Source: Flavobacteriales bacterium UBA6051 (GTDB lineage: Bacteria > Bacteroidota > Bacteroidia > Flavobacteriales_D > Crocinitomicaceae). From it: a DNA stretch of 64,000 nucleotides. The stretch is from NCBI GenBank assembly GCA_002427735.1, contig DIYP01000017.1:335729-399728 (forward strand). Direction: 5' to 3'. The notes under the pieces are model-generated. The model was not told the DNA's origin, did no database searches, and saw nothing but the letters and a program-made list of their open reading frames with translations. The position numbers were made by a program, and so were the translations under genes. Each line of letters starts with the position of its first letter. Position 1 is the first letter of the stretch. Positions 1 to 9,045 of the stretch are shown here, piece after piece.

Positions 1-1001
1 GCCTTATTGGAAGGAAGCACAAAAGAATTTAAGTCTTCTTCTGTAAGCGATGTACCTTTTTCATTCAGTAATTGATATAGTGCATCAATGCGCTTTTGCA
101 ACTGACCATATTTACCCTGATCAGTGGGACGAGGAGTACGCTTTCCATAAACGGCATCCCACCCGGCAGACTCATAAGATTCGTAGTTGATAGGCGTTTC
201 AGGGAATTTACAGTATTGATCGATTTCGTCTTGATAACTATTCAATTCAACATTATAACTTACACCGTGCTGCAATACTGATTTATCAACGACCCAACCT
301 TCAGCGGTTTGACTCACCGACATTTGCAATTTAAATGCTCGCTGATCTTCACAATGCAAAATGGAATGATCAGGAGCGTATTTGGCCAATGTGCCATTAA
401 AGTATACCCAAATGTAACGCTGCCCTGGTTGCGGGACGTTTTGTGTAAAGGCATCTTCTTTTAGTGGATTTATTTCAATGAAATAGTTGAGCGCTTCAAT
501 TTTTCCAGCTTCTGCCTGATCAAAGAAAAGTTTTTTCATTTCTTCTTGCGTAAACTCTTTGTGTCCATATTCCATGGCACTTTCGAGGCGATACCCCTCG
601 AATTTCCAATTTCCCAGGGTACAGTATTCACCGTCATAACTCGTGCGGTCATAGTCCATGTAGATCCCCATGATTTTATAAATCCCTTTGGCATTTTTCG
701 GGCCGGTAACGATCCACTTAGCGTATGCCGCATCATCTGGCCAGCTGCCTCCTCGATTACGGATGTTGCGTCCACAATTGGTAGTAGTAAGGGAGAAAAC
801 CGAACCTCTATAGCCCTTCCAGCCATCCGAAGTAACGGTTAACTTATTCCAGGAAACACCCATTTGGGCTTCTACTTCCTTGCGGAGTTCAGCGTTGGAT
901 TGAATGTATTTTTCAGCTTGTGCCTTTGTTGGAAAACCTGATTGTGCACTCGCCAAAATGGTGCTTAAAGCAAATGCTGTGAGTAATGTAATTTTTTTCA
1001 T
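1..1001 (-). CDS. Secreted protein of unknown function (3' end outside window)
   Basis: An open frame runs from an ATG at 1001 to the left edge without a stop, so at least 333 residues are present and the C-terminus is missing. The N-terminus (MKKITLLTAFALSTILASAQ) is a typical signal peptide with a Gln after the cleavage site, as is common in Bacteroidota exported proteins. The mature part is rich in Trp, Tyr and charged residues (for example NCGRNIRNRGGSWPDDAAY) and has no transmembrane segment or catalytic motif that I recognise. It is transcribed away from the LuxR-type gene to its right, and both lie on the minus strand. A possible -7 box lies at 1025-1032. I assign no function. The start is secure because the signal peptide begins exactly there. 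Confidence 0.8.
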   Translation of the reverse strand, partial: MKKITLLTAFALSTILASAQSGFPTKAQAEKYIQSNAELRKEVEAQMGVSWNKLTVTSDGWKGYRGSVFSLTTTNCGRNIRNRGGSWPDDAAYAKWIVTGPKNAKGIYKIMGIYMDYDRTSYDGEYCTLGNWKFEGYRLESAMEYGHKEFTQEEMKKLFFDQAEAGKIEALNYFIEINPLKEDAFTQNVPQPGQRYIWVYFNGTLAKYAPDHSILHCEDQRAFKLQMSVSQTAEGWVVDKSVLQHGVSYNVELNSYQDEIDQYCKFPETPINYESYESAGWDAVYGKRTPRPTDQGKYGQLQKRIDALYQLLNEKGTSLTEEDLNSFVLPSNK

Positions 1002-1024
1002 GACCTTGTATTTAGATTAGACTC

Positions 1025-1032
1025 CAAAACTA
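1025..1032 (-). promoter_or_regulatory. Possible Bacteroidota -7 box (TAGTTTTG) for the leftmost gene
   Basis: Read on the minus strand this octamer fits the TAnnTTTG consensus exactly and sits 23 bp before the start codon at 1001. A TTTTG that could act as the -33 element lies about 26 bp upstream, which is longer than the usual spacing, so the assignment is tentative. Confidence 0.4.
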
Positions 1033-1147
1033 GGGTCATAGCGCGTGCCTTTTGTGGTCAAAATTGATGATTTTTGATAAAAAGGTGTCATCAATTGTAA
1101 TGACACAAAACTATAAGCCATTGACTATCAGTATACAGCAAAAAACA

Positions 1148-2779
1148 CTAGAGCATTCCGTATTCTCGGACCAGGTGCGCCGCTTCCGCACGGTTTTTGA
1201 CGAGCAGTTTGCTATAAATACGCTGACAATGGGTGCGTACTGTAGTCACTGAAATGAATAATTTTTCATGGATTTCCTTGTCGCTCATTCCAACAGCAAG
1301 GCAGGATAGCACCTCAAGCTCGCGCTTTGATAATTTTACGACCCATTCAGGTGGCTCTTTTTCTGTTTGGTTGTCTTTTTCCTTTTGCTGAACACGCTCT
1401 AGATTTTCCAAAACGGATTGATAAGCAGCTTCCAACGTTTTGTATTGACGCAGAATTGCATCACGCTCCAACATCAATTGCTTATTGAGCCGGGCCTTTT
1501 TACGATATAAGTAAGTGAAAAGGAGAACGACCAGCACAAAACTTAGACTTATAACAGCGATAATTAAGTATTGTTGTCGTTTTTCGTACGCAAAGACTTC
1601 TTGTTGATTTTTGCGCTTTAAAGCTTCAAGCCTTAATTCTTCATTGTATTCGAACTCGGCTTGTTTACGACCCATTTCCTGATCTTTCTCAATGTTGAAG
1701 AGCGTATCGCTGAGCGCCTTAAATAATAACTGTTGCTCATAAGCCAAACGATAATCTCCCAGTTGAGCATAGGCCTTAGCAGACAACTCATAAACTTCCT
1801 TCAGCTCGTTTTTCATGTCCCCCTGACTGGCAAGTTCAAGTGCTTTTTTTAGTAACGGCAGCGCATCGTTCGCTTTGTCGCGCTCCAAAAGAACACGTGC
1901 TTTTCTGTTCAGGTAATTGATTTCTATTCTCGGGTTTGCATGTTCATCAGCCAGTTGGTCAAGATATACATCAGCTGAATCGAGGTATTTTGTTCGCTCG
2001 TGTTTTTCGTACAGTTTTGTGTAAACAACACCGAGATTGAGCAGACAGTACTTTATACCGTTTGCATCGTCGATAGAAGCGCTTATTGCCTTGCTTTCAT
2101 GGAGGTTTTCAATCGCCTTTGACAATTGTCCCATTTCCATGTAAGCCGTTCCAAGAACCCGCAACGTCCACGCGGTTGATTTCGCCTGATCGGCAGTTTT
2201 AAAATAAGATTGAGCTTGTTGATAATAAGAAACGGCTTTTTGGTAATCTTTCCGGATTTCGTATATCAGTCCAATGTTTCCCAGCGACATACCGATACCC
2301 ATCGTGTCCTGAACTTGTTTTCGAATCTTTAGGCCTTTTAAGTGGTAATCCAATGAAATATGGTAGTCACCGTTTTGGTAATGAATATTCGCGATGTTGT
2401 TGTATATCGTTCCCGCTTCTTTTTCAAACCCATGATTTCGTGCAACCTCTAGCGCATCTTCATAATGATCAATCGCCTTTTCAGCCTGTCCCTTCATGCG
2501 GAAATAAACACCGGAGTTTACATGATAATCAATATTGAATTTGTAAGACGTTTCCGCGGAAAAGCTTCCATTATTCAAGAGCTTTCGCTGAGCTGAAAGG
2601 CATTGATAAGAAGAATCAATATTTGAAAACACGGAGCGTTGAAAGATCTGGTTCTGGAGATCAAATCGCACAGAATCATTCGTCGCAGATGCCAATTGTT
2701 CGCGTAATTCAGCGAGATCGTCACTGGCAAATACACACAGCGATTGAACGAAAAAGAAGAAAACGAGCCAACGTTTCAT
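1148..2779 (-). CDS. TPR-repeat, membrane-anchored LuxR-type transcriptional regulator
   Basis: The 543-residue protein combines, in order, a signal peptide (MKRWLVFFFFVQSLCVFA), about 330 residues of tetratricopeptide repeats (for example AIDHYEDALEVARNHG), a transmembrane helix (YLIIAVISLSFVLVVLLF), a basic coiled-coil linker and a C-terminal LuxR/GerE helix-turn-helix (ELEVLSCLAVGMSDKEIHEK). This is a common Bacteroidota layout in which periplasmic TPRs sense a partner and the cytoplasmic HTH binds DNA. The reading frame extends 19 codons upstream, but I chose the ATG at 2779 because the signal peptide starts there and the extension overlaps the terminator of the neighbouring gene. It has no receiver domain. 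Targets are unknown; the adjacent SRPBCC and AraC genes are candidates only by proximity. Confidence 0.85.
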   Translation of the reverse strand: MKRWLVFFFFVQSLCVFASDDLAELREQLASATNDSVRFDLQNQIFQRSVFSNIDSSYQCLSAQRKLLNNGSFSAETSYKFNIDYHVNSGVYFRMKGQAEKAIDHYEDALEVARNHGFEKEAGTIYNNIANIHYQNGDYHISLDYHLKGLKIRKQVQDTMGIGMSLGNIGLIYEIRKDYQKAVSYYQQAQSYFKTADQAKSTAWTLRVLGTAYMEMGQLSKAIENLHESKAISASIDDANGIKYCLLNLGVVYTKLYEKHERTKYLDSADVYLDQLADEHANPRIEINYLNRKARVLLERDKANDALPLLKKALELASQGDMKNELKEVYELSAKAYAQLGDYRLAYEQQLLFKALSDTLFNIEKDQEMGRKQAEFEYNEELRLEALKRKNQQEVFAYEKRQQYLIIAVISLSFVLVVLLFTYLYRKKARLNKQLMLERDAILRQYKTLEAAYQSVLENLERVQQKEKDNQTEKEPPEWVVKLSKRELEVLSCLAVGMSDKEIHEKLFISVTTVRTHCQRIYSKLLVKNRAEAAHLVREYGML

Positions 2780-2793
2780 AGTATAAAGATGCA

Positions 2794-2831
2794 CAAAAAA
2801 AGCACTCCCAACATAGCGTTTAGGAGTGCTT
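2794..2831 (-). terminator. Rho-independent terminator of the SRPBCC gene
   Basis: On the minus strand, arms AGCACTCC (2823-2830) and GGAGTGCT (2801-2808) form an 8-bp stem followed by a run of seven T (2794-2800). It lies just after the stop of the gene at 2854-3444 and before the LuxR-type start at 2779, so the two genes are separate transcription units. Confidence 0.85.
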
Positions 2832-2853
2832 AACATTCATGCGGAAAGTACGT

Positions 2854-3444
2854 TTATGCTGCCTTTTTACGCTTGCTTTCCAGTGTTGCAATACGATCTG
2901 CCTTTGTTTGCGACACCTTTCCAGTTTCCGCATATACTTTGGCGTCGTTCAAAACGGTGATGAGCAGCGCTTCCATTTTCTTGCGCATGGTGCCTTTCAT
3001 CATGGCTCCCATCATTCCTTTCGACTCAAATTGTGCCTTCATTACGAGTTTACTTTGTCCTTCTCCAACTGAAACGACTGTCCAATCGTTTACTGCCTTG
3101 GTTACAAAGCCCGGCATTCCTTCCTTAACAGCATATGCAAGATTCATGTTTTGCTCATCGTACTTGGTTAATTCCTCACTGATTTTGTTGAACCCTTTCA
3201 CGTTGACATCGCAAAAACGCTCGCTACAAACCGCGCCAGCAAATTCTGGTGTTCCCGCTCCCTCGGCATGGTCTACATTGGATGACCATTTGTAAACTTC
3301 TACGAAGCCCGGACCGACCATTTCCCAGAGTTTTTCTGCCGATACGTTGATAACGATGTCTTGTTCAATTGTAAATGCTTGTTGTGCCATAACTGTTGTG
3401 TTTAAAGTGAATAATAAAAGCATTGCTTTAATGACTTTCTTCAT
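2854..3444 (-). CDS. Exported SRPBCC (polyketide cyclase/dehydrase-like) protein
   Basis: The 196-residue protein begins with a signal peptide (MKKVIKAMLLLFTLNTTVMA). The rest has the SRPBCC/START-like pattern: an early beta strand with INVSAEKLWEMVGPGF, then alternating strands, a late DWTVVSVGEGQSKLVMKA segment and a long C-terminal helix (MRKKMEALLITVLNDAKVYA). Members of this superfamily bind hydrophobic ligands in a deep cavity, and many have no known enzyme activity. The family assignment rests on this layout rather than on a catalytic motif. It has its own terminator and sits between two regulators, LuxR-type downstream and AraC-type upstream, all on the same strand. The AraC gene starts 75 bp beyond and could control it, but no operator was seen. 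Confidence 0.75.
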   Translation of the reverse strand: MKKVIKAMLLLFTLNTTVMAQQAFTIEQDIVINVSAEKLWEMVGPGFVEVYKWSSNVDHAEGAGTPEFAGAVCSERFCDVNVKGFNKISEELTKYDEQNMNLAYAVKEGMPGFVTKAVNDWTVVSVGEGQSKLVMKAQFESKGMMGAMMKGTMRKKMEALLITVLNDAKVYAETGKVSQTKADRIATLESKRKKAA

Positions 3445-3518
3445 TGTGTTTTGTTTAAATGATTAACTAAAACAAAGGTCTCACAACAAAGCGCCGTTCC
3501 TTTTCCACAAAAGTTCAG

Positions 3519-4358
3519 TTAGCTTCTATTTTGGCTCAAACGGTATTTGGAAGGAGAAATATTGAACTTTTTCTGAAAGCTATCGGAAAAAGTGGTCACA
3601 TCCTGAAAGCCGGAGTCGTAGGCAATGGACGAAATGGAATCGTTAGAGCAGGAGAGCAAAGAGGCCGCATGCAGAAGTCGCTTATTCTTGATATAGCGAG
3701 CGGGCGTTTCACCGAATGTTTTTTTGAATTCGCGTTTAAACGTCGAAAGACTCATGTTGCAGATAAACGCCAGCTGCTCCATACTGAGCGCGTTGAAAAT
3801 ATTGTTTTCGATGGCGTTTCTGAACTTAACATTCACCGGAGCAAAGATTTCCGAGAGCAGTTTTCGGATATTTTCATGGTTTTCGGACCTCAACAAGATG
3901 AGCATCAGTTCCTTTAGCTTAAGGATCCCCAGTTCTTCATCCAGTGATTCAGGAGCTTCGAAATAAATGGCCAGGTTCTGCATGTATTGCTCAATGAGTT
4001 GGTTTTGAACCAGTTTTTTCGGTGTTGGAATTTTTGAATCACTCAAAAAAGAAGGCACTTCATCCTTGTAAATTTCCTGCAAGAGCTCTGGGTAGAGATA
4101 AACCGCAATGGCCTCACACTCATTCGAATCATCTTCGCCATGATAGGTCTGTATATAGTTCCCACAATTCTTCATAATGGCTTCGCGGGCGCTTATGGTG
4201 TGCAAACCACGTGCATCATAGCTCGTTAATGTTCCGCGTGTCATGTAAAAGAAGCAGGCAAAATCTTTGATCTCACCCTGCATCAGGTAGGGAGACTTGA
4301 ACTGTGCCTTTTGGAAAAGCGGCATTCCTTTAAACGTGATAATCTGGCTTTCATGCAT
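3519..4358 (-). CDS. AraC-family transcriptional regulator
   Basis: The 279-residue protein has an N-terminal ligand or oligomerisation domain (residues ~1-165) and a C-terminal AraC/XylS double helix-turn-helix. The first helix pair is around ALSMEQLAFICNMSLSTFKR. The second is in SISSIAYDSGFQDVTTFSDS, followed by the diagnostic FQKKFNISPSKYR end. The N-terminal domain has no recognisable cupin metal motif. The gene is divergent from the protease gene at 4516. A TACTTTTG box lies at 4363-4370, only 5 bp from the start codon, which would give an almost leaderless transcript. Its target is unknown; the divergent protease/phospholipase genes and the downstream SRPBCC gene are the nearest candidates. 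Confidence 0.9.
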   Translation of the reverse strand: MHESQIITFKGMPLFQKAQFKSPYLMQGEIKDFACFFYMTRGTLTSYDARGLHTISAREAIMKNCGNYIQTYHGEDDSNECEAIAVYLYPELLQEIYKDEVPSFLSDSKIPTPKKLVQNQLIEQYMQNLAIYFEAPESLDEELGILKLKELMLILLRSENHENIRKLLSEIFAPVNVKFRNAIENNIFNALSMEQLAFICNMSLSTFKREFKKTFGETPARYIKNKRLLHAASLLSCSNDSISSIAYDSGFQDVTTFSDSFQKKFNISPSKYRLSQNRS

Positions 4359-4446
4359 ATCTCAAAAGTATGCAATCTAGACAGGCCGGACTTTCTGAAA
4401 AAGGTCAATTTTGGAATTGTTTATGGGTTTTTCGCGGTCAAAAAAG

Positions 4447-4490
4447 GGTGCTTTTCCTGTTGATCGCGAGTTATATAGATAGTAGGTTTG
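4447..4490 (+). promoter_or_regulatory. Promoter of the papain-like protease gene
   Basis: A TAGGTTTG box (4483-4490) fits the Bacteroidota -7 consensus. Exactly 20 bp upstream is TTG (4460-4462), preceded by GGTGCTTTTCC, a degraded form of the dyad GGTATTTATACC found at the same position before the patatin gene. The start codon follows 25 bp after the -7 box. Confidence 0.6.
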
Positions 4491-4515
4491 ATGGGAACAT
4501 TTAACTACAATTCAG

Positions 4516-5412
4516 ATGAAAACAAAAAAATTAGGCTGGATTCCGGATTTACCAGATCATAGAGATTATGGGATGGAATCAAAAAGAATAGGTGCACGAC
4601 AGCAAACGGCAGGTGAAGAAAAGTCAATAGACGACCTATTAAATACCGTAGGGGTAACGAACCTCAAAACATCATTGCCAAAAAAGGTCGATTTACGGGG
4701 TAATTTCTCTCCTGTCGAAGATCAAGAGAACATTGGGTCGTGTACGGCACATGCTGCTGTTGGATTAATGGAATATTTTGAAATAACTGCGCATGGCACA
4801 TATACAAATGCTTCGCGCTTGTTCGTATACAAGGCCACGCGAAATATGCTTCACTGGACTTCAGATGATGGAGCTTTCTTAAGAACAACAATGGGAGCCC
4901 TTGCACTCTTTGGCTCACCACCTGAAGAATACTGGCCTTACGATACATCAAAGTTTAATGATGAGCCTCCTGCTTTTTGTTATGCCTATGCAAGTAATTT
5001 TCAGGCAATCTCCTACTACCGCCTGGATGATGGCGTTGCAAAGAAGGAATTACTTCAGAGAATAAAACGAAACATTGCTCACAAGCTCCCGTCGATGTTT
5101 GGCTTCGCAGTTTATGGAAGTATGTATAACTCTTTGAATCCAGGTGAAATCCCGTTCCCTTCAGAATATGATCGTCAACGTGGTGGGCATGCGGTAGTGT
5201 GTGCTGGATATGATGATGCAAAGGTTATTGAGCATCCTCGCACGGGTCAGCAAACAAAAGGTGCATTACTCATTCGCAATTCCTGGGGAATAGGTTGGGG
5301 TGAAGGTGGTTATGGATGGTTGCCTTATGAGTATGTTTTGCAAGGTCTCGCTGTCGACTGGTGGTCTTTGATTAAATCCGAATGGGTTGATACAGGGAAC
5401 TTTTCGATGTAA
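4516..5412 (+). CDS. Papain-like (C1A) cysteine protease
   Basis: The 298-residue protein opens with LGWIPDLPDHRDY, the motif typical of prokaryotic C1A peptidases. The catalytic set is complete: Gln70 (oxyanion hole) and Cys76 in DQENIGSCTAHA, His225 in RGGHAVVCAGYDD, and Asn255 in LLIRNSWGIGWGEGGYG. There is no signal peptide and no long inhibitory propeptide (about 50 residues precede the core), so the enzyme is probably cytosolic and controlled in another way. It has its own consensus promoter and is followed by the patatin gene with a nearly identical promoter. A cytosolic cysteine protease next to a phospholipase is unusual for housekeeping and suggests an effector role; that is inference. 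Confidence 0.9.
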   Translation: MKTKKLGWIPDLPDHRDYGMESKRIGARQQTAGEEKSIDDLLNTVGVTNLKTSLPKKVDLRGNFSPVEDQENIGSCTAHAAVGLMEYFEITAHGTYTNASRLFVYKATRNMLHWTSDDGAFLRTTMGALALFGSPPEEYWPYDTSKFNDEPPAFCYAYASNFQAISYYRLDDGVAKKELLQRIKRNIAHKLPSMFGFAVYGSMYNSLNPGEIPFPSEYDRQRGGHAVVCAGYDDAKVIEHPRTGQQTKGALLIRNSWGIGWGEGGYGWLPYEYVLQGLAVDWWSLIKSEWVDTGNFSM

Positions 5413-5416
5413 TTCA

Positions 5417-5460
5417 GGTATTTATACCCTTGATTTCCACTGAGCTCCTTTGTAGGTTTG
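5417..5460 (+). promoter_or_regulatory. Promoter of the patatin gene with perfect upstream dyad
   Basis: The perfect inverted repeat GGTATTTATACC (5417-5428) is followed by a -33 TTG (5430-5432), a 20-bp spacer and a TAGGTTTG -7 box (5453-5460). The dyad sits just upstream of the -33 element, a position typical of activator sites. The same layout precedes the genes at 4516 and 18086. Confidence 0.65.
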
Positions 5461-5482
5461 AGCTGAACAAAAGACCACTACT

Positions 5483-6781
5483 ATGCACGACAATAAAAAA
5501 GTAGGCTTAGCCCTTTCTGGCGGAGGCTATCGAGCGACTGCTTATCACCTTGGTACATTTCGAAAATTGAAGGAATTGGGAATTCTGGACAAAGTAGATG
5601 TGATTTCCACGGTCTCAGGAGGGTCTATTATTGGAGCAACCTATGGCCTACACTCTGATAATTTTGAAGAATTTGATAGAATTATCGAACAAGGTGTTCA
5701 GAAAAGCGTCATTTGGGGAGTTGTGACCTCCATCCGGTTCTTGATAGGCGCCCTGTTTCTCCTAGGAATTCTTGGGGTGGGGATCTGGTCGATATTCTGT
5801 ACGCCTTATCCCTGGATCAGCCTAATCTGTTTTGCTGGATTTGCACTATTGATTTGGTTTTTCCAGTTCAAGATTTTACCTATTAGCGATTTCAATGAAA
5901 AGATGTACGACCGCTTCTTTTACAAAGGGAAAAAGCTGTCTGATTTAAAATCTGATGTAAAGCTGGGAATCAATTCGACTAATTTGGAGACAGGCACACT
6001 GTTTACTTTTTCAAAAGAAAAGATGTCTGATTCAACATACGCATACATGGACCCTTCCGTAGAGTTTAAACAGGAAAACTTTCCTATATCCAAAGCAGTT
6101 GCCGCTTCGTCATGTGTACCTTTTGCATTTACTCCTATTGAAATTGCAAAAAAGTATTTCAAGAATCCAGAACGGGATTATTCCAGGGCATACCCAAGAT
6201 TAGTTGATGGTGGAGTTTACGACAATCAGGGAGGACATAAGCTCACTCAACGAAATAGCTCCTATGGATGTGACATAATTTTGATCAGTGATGCTGGACG
6301 AGGGATGTCTTTTAAACATCGCTATAGAAATATCATCACCTTATTGGTGCGCACGAGCGACCTGTTTATGAACCGTATCAAGAACTTTCAAATGATCCAG
6401 TACCTCTATACTAACCACATTTTGGGTAAGCGAGAAATTGCCTACCAGTCACTGGGATGGGATCTGGATCGTTCAGTTCCTGAGTTCGTTGAAATATTGA
6501 AGAAAGGACAAATTCTCGATTCGGTTTGGAAAGCACATGGAATCAAACAGGCAGAAATAGACAATAAAGAGTGGGATAAGATCGAGGAAAAATTGAAGGT
6601 GAGCATTGATTACAATGCAATTATGGCGCAGGCACTTTCTCCAAAGGAACTCGAGATTGCCCGTTCTGTTGGGACGAACCTGACGTCCCTGAAAGACATT
6701 CAGGTAAAAAGTTTAATCGGACACGCTTCTGCGATTACAGAAATGCAAGTGAAGTTGTATTGTCCGATGTTGTTGAAGTAA
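5483..6781 (+). CDS. Patatin-like phospholipase with two inserted membrane segments
   Basis: The 432-residue protein has the patatin fold motifs: oxyanion loop LSGGGYRA (11-18), nucleophile Ser45 in STVSGGSIIGA (the first Gly of GxSxG is replaced, as in many bacterial relatives), and the catalytic Asp242 in LVDGGVYDNQGG. Between the nucleophile and the Asp there is an insertion with two strongly hydrophobic segments (about residues 82-104 and 110-130), so the enzyme is probably anchored in the inner membrane. There is no signal peptide. The expected activity is hydrolysis of membrane phospholipid acyl chains. It follows the papain-like protease and has its own promoter. The next gene begins 11 bp after its stop, suggesting co-transcription. 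The alternative is a lipid-remodelling housekeeping lipase. Confidence 0.88.
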   Translation: MHDNKKVGLALSGGGYRATAYHLGTFRKLKELGILDKVDVISTVSGGSIIGATYGLHSDNFEEFDRIIEQGVQKSVIWGVVTSIRFLIGALFLLGILGVGIWSIFCTPYPWISLICFAGFALLIWFFQFKILPISDFNEKMYDRFFYKGKKLSDLKSDVKLGINSTNLETGTLFTFSKEKMSDSTYAYMDPSVEFKQENFPISKAVAASSCVPFAFTPIEIAKKYFKNPERDYSRAYPRLVDGGVYDNQGGHKLTQRNSSYGCDIILISDAGRGMSFKHRYRNIITLLVRTSDLFMNRIKNFQMIQYLYTNHILGKREIAYQSLGWDLDRSVPEFVEILKKGQILDSVWKAHGIKQAEIDNKEWDKIEEKLKVSIDYNAIMAQALSPKELEIARSVGTNLTSLKDIQVKSLIGHASAITEMQVKLYCPMLLK

Positions 6782-6792
6782 AAACGAATGAA

Positions 6793-8304
6793 ATGAGAAA
6801 TTTAATACTGATTTATTTATCGCTAGTGAGTAGTATAACTTTGGCTCAAACCGGCAATAATAGTGGTGCAGATAAGCCTGAAGGGAACGAGAAAAATAAG
6901 AAAAAATGTTGCAAGAAATCATGTAAACCTGCTTCCGATTGTATAGGGAGTGACATCATAACGCTAGATTTTAATAATAAGTGCTTCATTTATAATGAAT
7001 GTGATTTGAAGAATATAAAGAGGGGCGATTTTTATAAGCTTAAAATCACTGGGGTTAACCTCAATGTATATAAGGTAAGTATCAACAATGAGGATTCAGC
7101 GCTTACATCTGCGCTTGACTTGTCTCAACTGATCGGATTTAATACGGATGCAATATCTGGGCTGTTGGCCTCAATTACTAATTCGACTAACAGTGCGATG
7201 GTAGGGCAGGATAATCGAACAGAGTCTATAAAGCTAGTTCCACAAGGAGTTATGACCCAGATAGAACCTGATGCTACTATGGTAAATGCAGTACTTAAGA
7301 AAATTAATGAATTCAGTGCATTCATAGATTCAACTAAAAAAGAACTGATTGATTTTCAAGTAGACATAAATAGTTTAATGGATGAATACTACAAATCATT
7401 GAACAAACTAGAATTAGAAGAATGCCCTCCAGATTTCTTTAAATGTACGGACATTGATGAACTATATAAAGAGGTCTCTACGCATCGCAACAAATTAAGA
7501 ACGTTGTATGGTGATGTAATAGTGAAACGCTCTGAGATCAATGACAGCATACCTGAATATTCCGAAGACATGAACAAAAAGTACAAGTTGAAGGAAAAAA
7601 TAGAGGCTTTGGACGGGAATTTTGGCAAGCTTATGACAGCTATTGAAGCTTCTATTGGTCTAATCAAACACGAAGAAGTACAAAAGATAGCCGGGCAATT
7701 AGCAAACTTTGCCAACAATGCTAGTAAGGAATATGAGTCACTGCCACTCCAATTCACAGAGGATCAAACGAAGCTATCGATCGATATCACTCCTCACGAT
7801 AGTAATAGTCGACTTCCGTCATATTCAATGAGTCTAACATTTCCTATGTATAAGAGAACATATCTTGCCATTGGTCTTGGCTTGTATTGGTCACCAGCAA
7901 TGAACAACGAAGCGTATTCGGTAAGAGGTAAAGCAACTTCAGATTCTACGGCTGGATATGGTTTGGTTCAGGAAGATGTTTCCAGTCATGAGTTTGGAGC
8001 AAGTGTACTTGTCCGTTACGGTTGGAGATTTACCAAGAACGGAATGGTCGGGGCACACCTGGCTGGAGGAACTGGGTTTTCATTCACGAACCCTGTGAAG
8101 CCGCGTATCATGTTGGGTGGAGGAATGTCCTTCGGTGACAGACATCGAGCAACTTTTGATTTAGGAGTAATAGGTGGCTACGTTGACCGCCTAAGCAATG
8201 CGTTTTCGGTCGATGAACAATACACTGCCAAACCAGAAAATGTCCTTGTGTCCAAGGCTAAATGGAGTGGTTTTCTCACCGTAGGATACATCTATAGCTT
8301 TTAA
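6793..8304 (+). CDS. Exported protein with a possible C-terminal beta-barrel, function unknown
   Basis: I chose the ATG at 6793 because it begins a signal peptide (MRNLILIYLSLVSSITLAQ); the frame extends 11 codons upstream into the patatin gene. The 503-residue protein has a Lys- and Cys-rich stretch after the signal (KKKCCKKSCKPASDC), a middle part predicted helical or coiled-coil (about residues 170-340), and a C-terminal third with alternating aromatic and polar strands ending in GYIYSF, as in outer-membrane proteins. It resembles other Bacteroidota proteins that span periplasm and outer membrane, but I recognise no family. It sits between the phospholipase and a membrane protein and is probably in their operon. 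Confidence 0.75.
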   Translation: MRNLILIYLSLVSSITLAQTGNNSGADKPEGNEKNKKKCCKKSCKPASDCIGSDIITLDFNNKCFIYNECDLKNIKRGDFYKLKITGVNLNVYKVSINNEDSALTSALDLSQLIGFNTDAISGLLASITNSTNSAMVGQDNRTESIKLVPQGVMTQIEPDATMVNAVLKKINEFSAFIDSTKKELIDFQVDINSLMDEYYKSLNKLELEECPPDFFKCTDIDELYKEVSTHRNKLRTLYGDVIVKRSEINDSIPEYSEDMNKKYKLKEKIEALDGNFGKLMTAIEASIGLIKHEEVQKIAGQLANFANNASKEYESLPLQFTEDQTKLSIDITPHDSNSRLPSYSMSLTFPMYKRTYLAIGLGLYWSPAMNNEAYSVRGKATSDSTAGYGLVQEDVSSHEFGASVLVRYGWRFTKNGMVGAHLAGGTGFSFTNPVKPRIMLGGGMSFGDRHRATFDLGVIGGYVDRLSNAFSVDEQYTAKPENVLVSKAKWSGFLTVGYIYSF

Positions 8305-8308
8305 AGTG

Positions 8309-9040
8309 ATGATTGAATATGAGCTTGAAAGGGCCTATCGATCCTGTGATCCCAAGAACCTTATTTACGGGGGAAATCGTGTTTATTTGTACATAGCACT
8401 TTCACAATTAATTGTCTGGTTGCCTTTTTTTGGGATTATTTATGTTCTGGAGTTTTGGGTCGATCATCGAATTGTTTTGATAATAGCCCCATTAGGCATT
8501 CTACTTCCCTTAACATTGTTAATGCTGGTACTCATTAACAAGTACGCCAAATATAGATTGAAAAAACTGAAGTATAAGGGAAGTAGAGTTAAAGTAAATG
8601 ACTCAATATGGAAAGGGTGGATGAACGAAAGTTATCGTTCTTATCGGCACAAAGTGTTTGCAAGTAAGGTGAAGAAAATCATTTCCTTAAAGGATGAGTC
8701 TGGGCCCGAGCAAATGGAGTATTACATCCGACTATTTCGCAGAAAAGCAAAGGATATAACTGTAATTAGAAATTTGCAAATACTTGGGGCAGGGGCGACA
8801 CTTTTGCTTGTGGGGCTCATGCATACCACATACGAGCATATTCTGAAAACTTCCGAAAACAAAGGGCTTGATGGATTGATGCTTTTGTTTTTTGGGGTGA
8901 TAATCAGTTTCCTTGTGCTTCAAATATTGGGACTTCGAATGCGTAGGTTAATCGAAGAGATGCTTACTTCTACACCTCGCCGATACGAGCGACTTGCCAA
9001 TGAGTTAGAAGTGATTTACATGAATAATAAGTTTAGTTAA
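8309..9040 (+). CDS. Small inner-membrane protein with four predicted helices
   Basis: The frame offers GTG at 8306 immediately followed by ATG at 8309; I take the ATG (243 residues). Hydrophobic pairs lie near the N-terminus (YIALSQLIVWLPFFGIIYVL, then IVLIIAPLGILLPLTLLMLV) and near the C-terminus (LQILGAGATLLLVGLMHTTY, then LMLLFFGVIISFLVLQILGL). A basic region of about 90 residues lies between them, presumably cytoplasmic. No family motif is visible. The gene begins 4 bp after the upstream stop and ends 5 bp before the MBL gene, so it is part of one transcription unit with both. Confidence 0.75.
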   Translation: MIEYELERAYRSCDPKNLIYGGNRVYLYIALSQLIVWLPFFGIIYVLEFWVDHRIVLIIAPLGILLPLTLLMLVLINKYAKYRLKKLKYKGSRVKVNDSIWKGWMNESYRSYRHKVFASKVKKIISLKDESGPEQMEYYIRLFRRKAKDITVIRNLQILGAGATLLLVGLMHTTYEHILKTSENKGLDGLMLLFFGVIISFLVLQILGLRMRRLIEEMLTSTPRRYERLANELEVIYMNNKFS

Positions 9041-9045
9041 TAATT

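Noticed and set aside
536..842. Two overlapping frames of 96 and 98 codons inside the leftmost gene
   Set aside because: Both are shadows of the secreted protein on the minus strand, whose signal peptide and continuous frame are clear.
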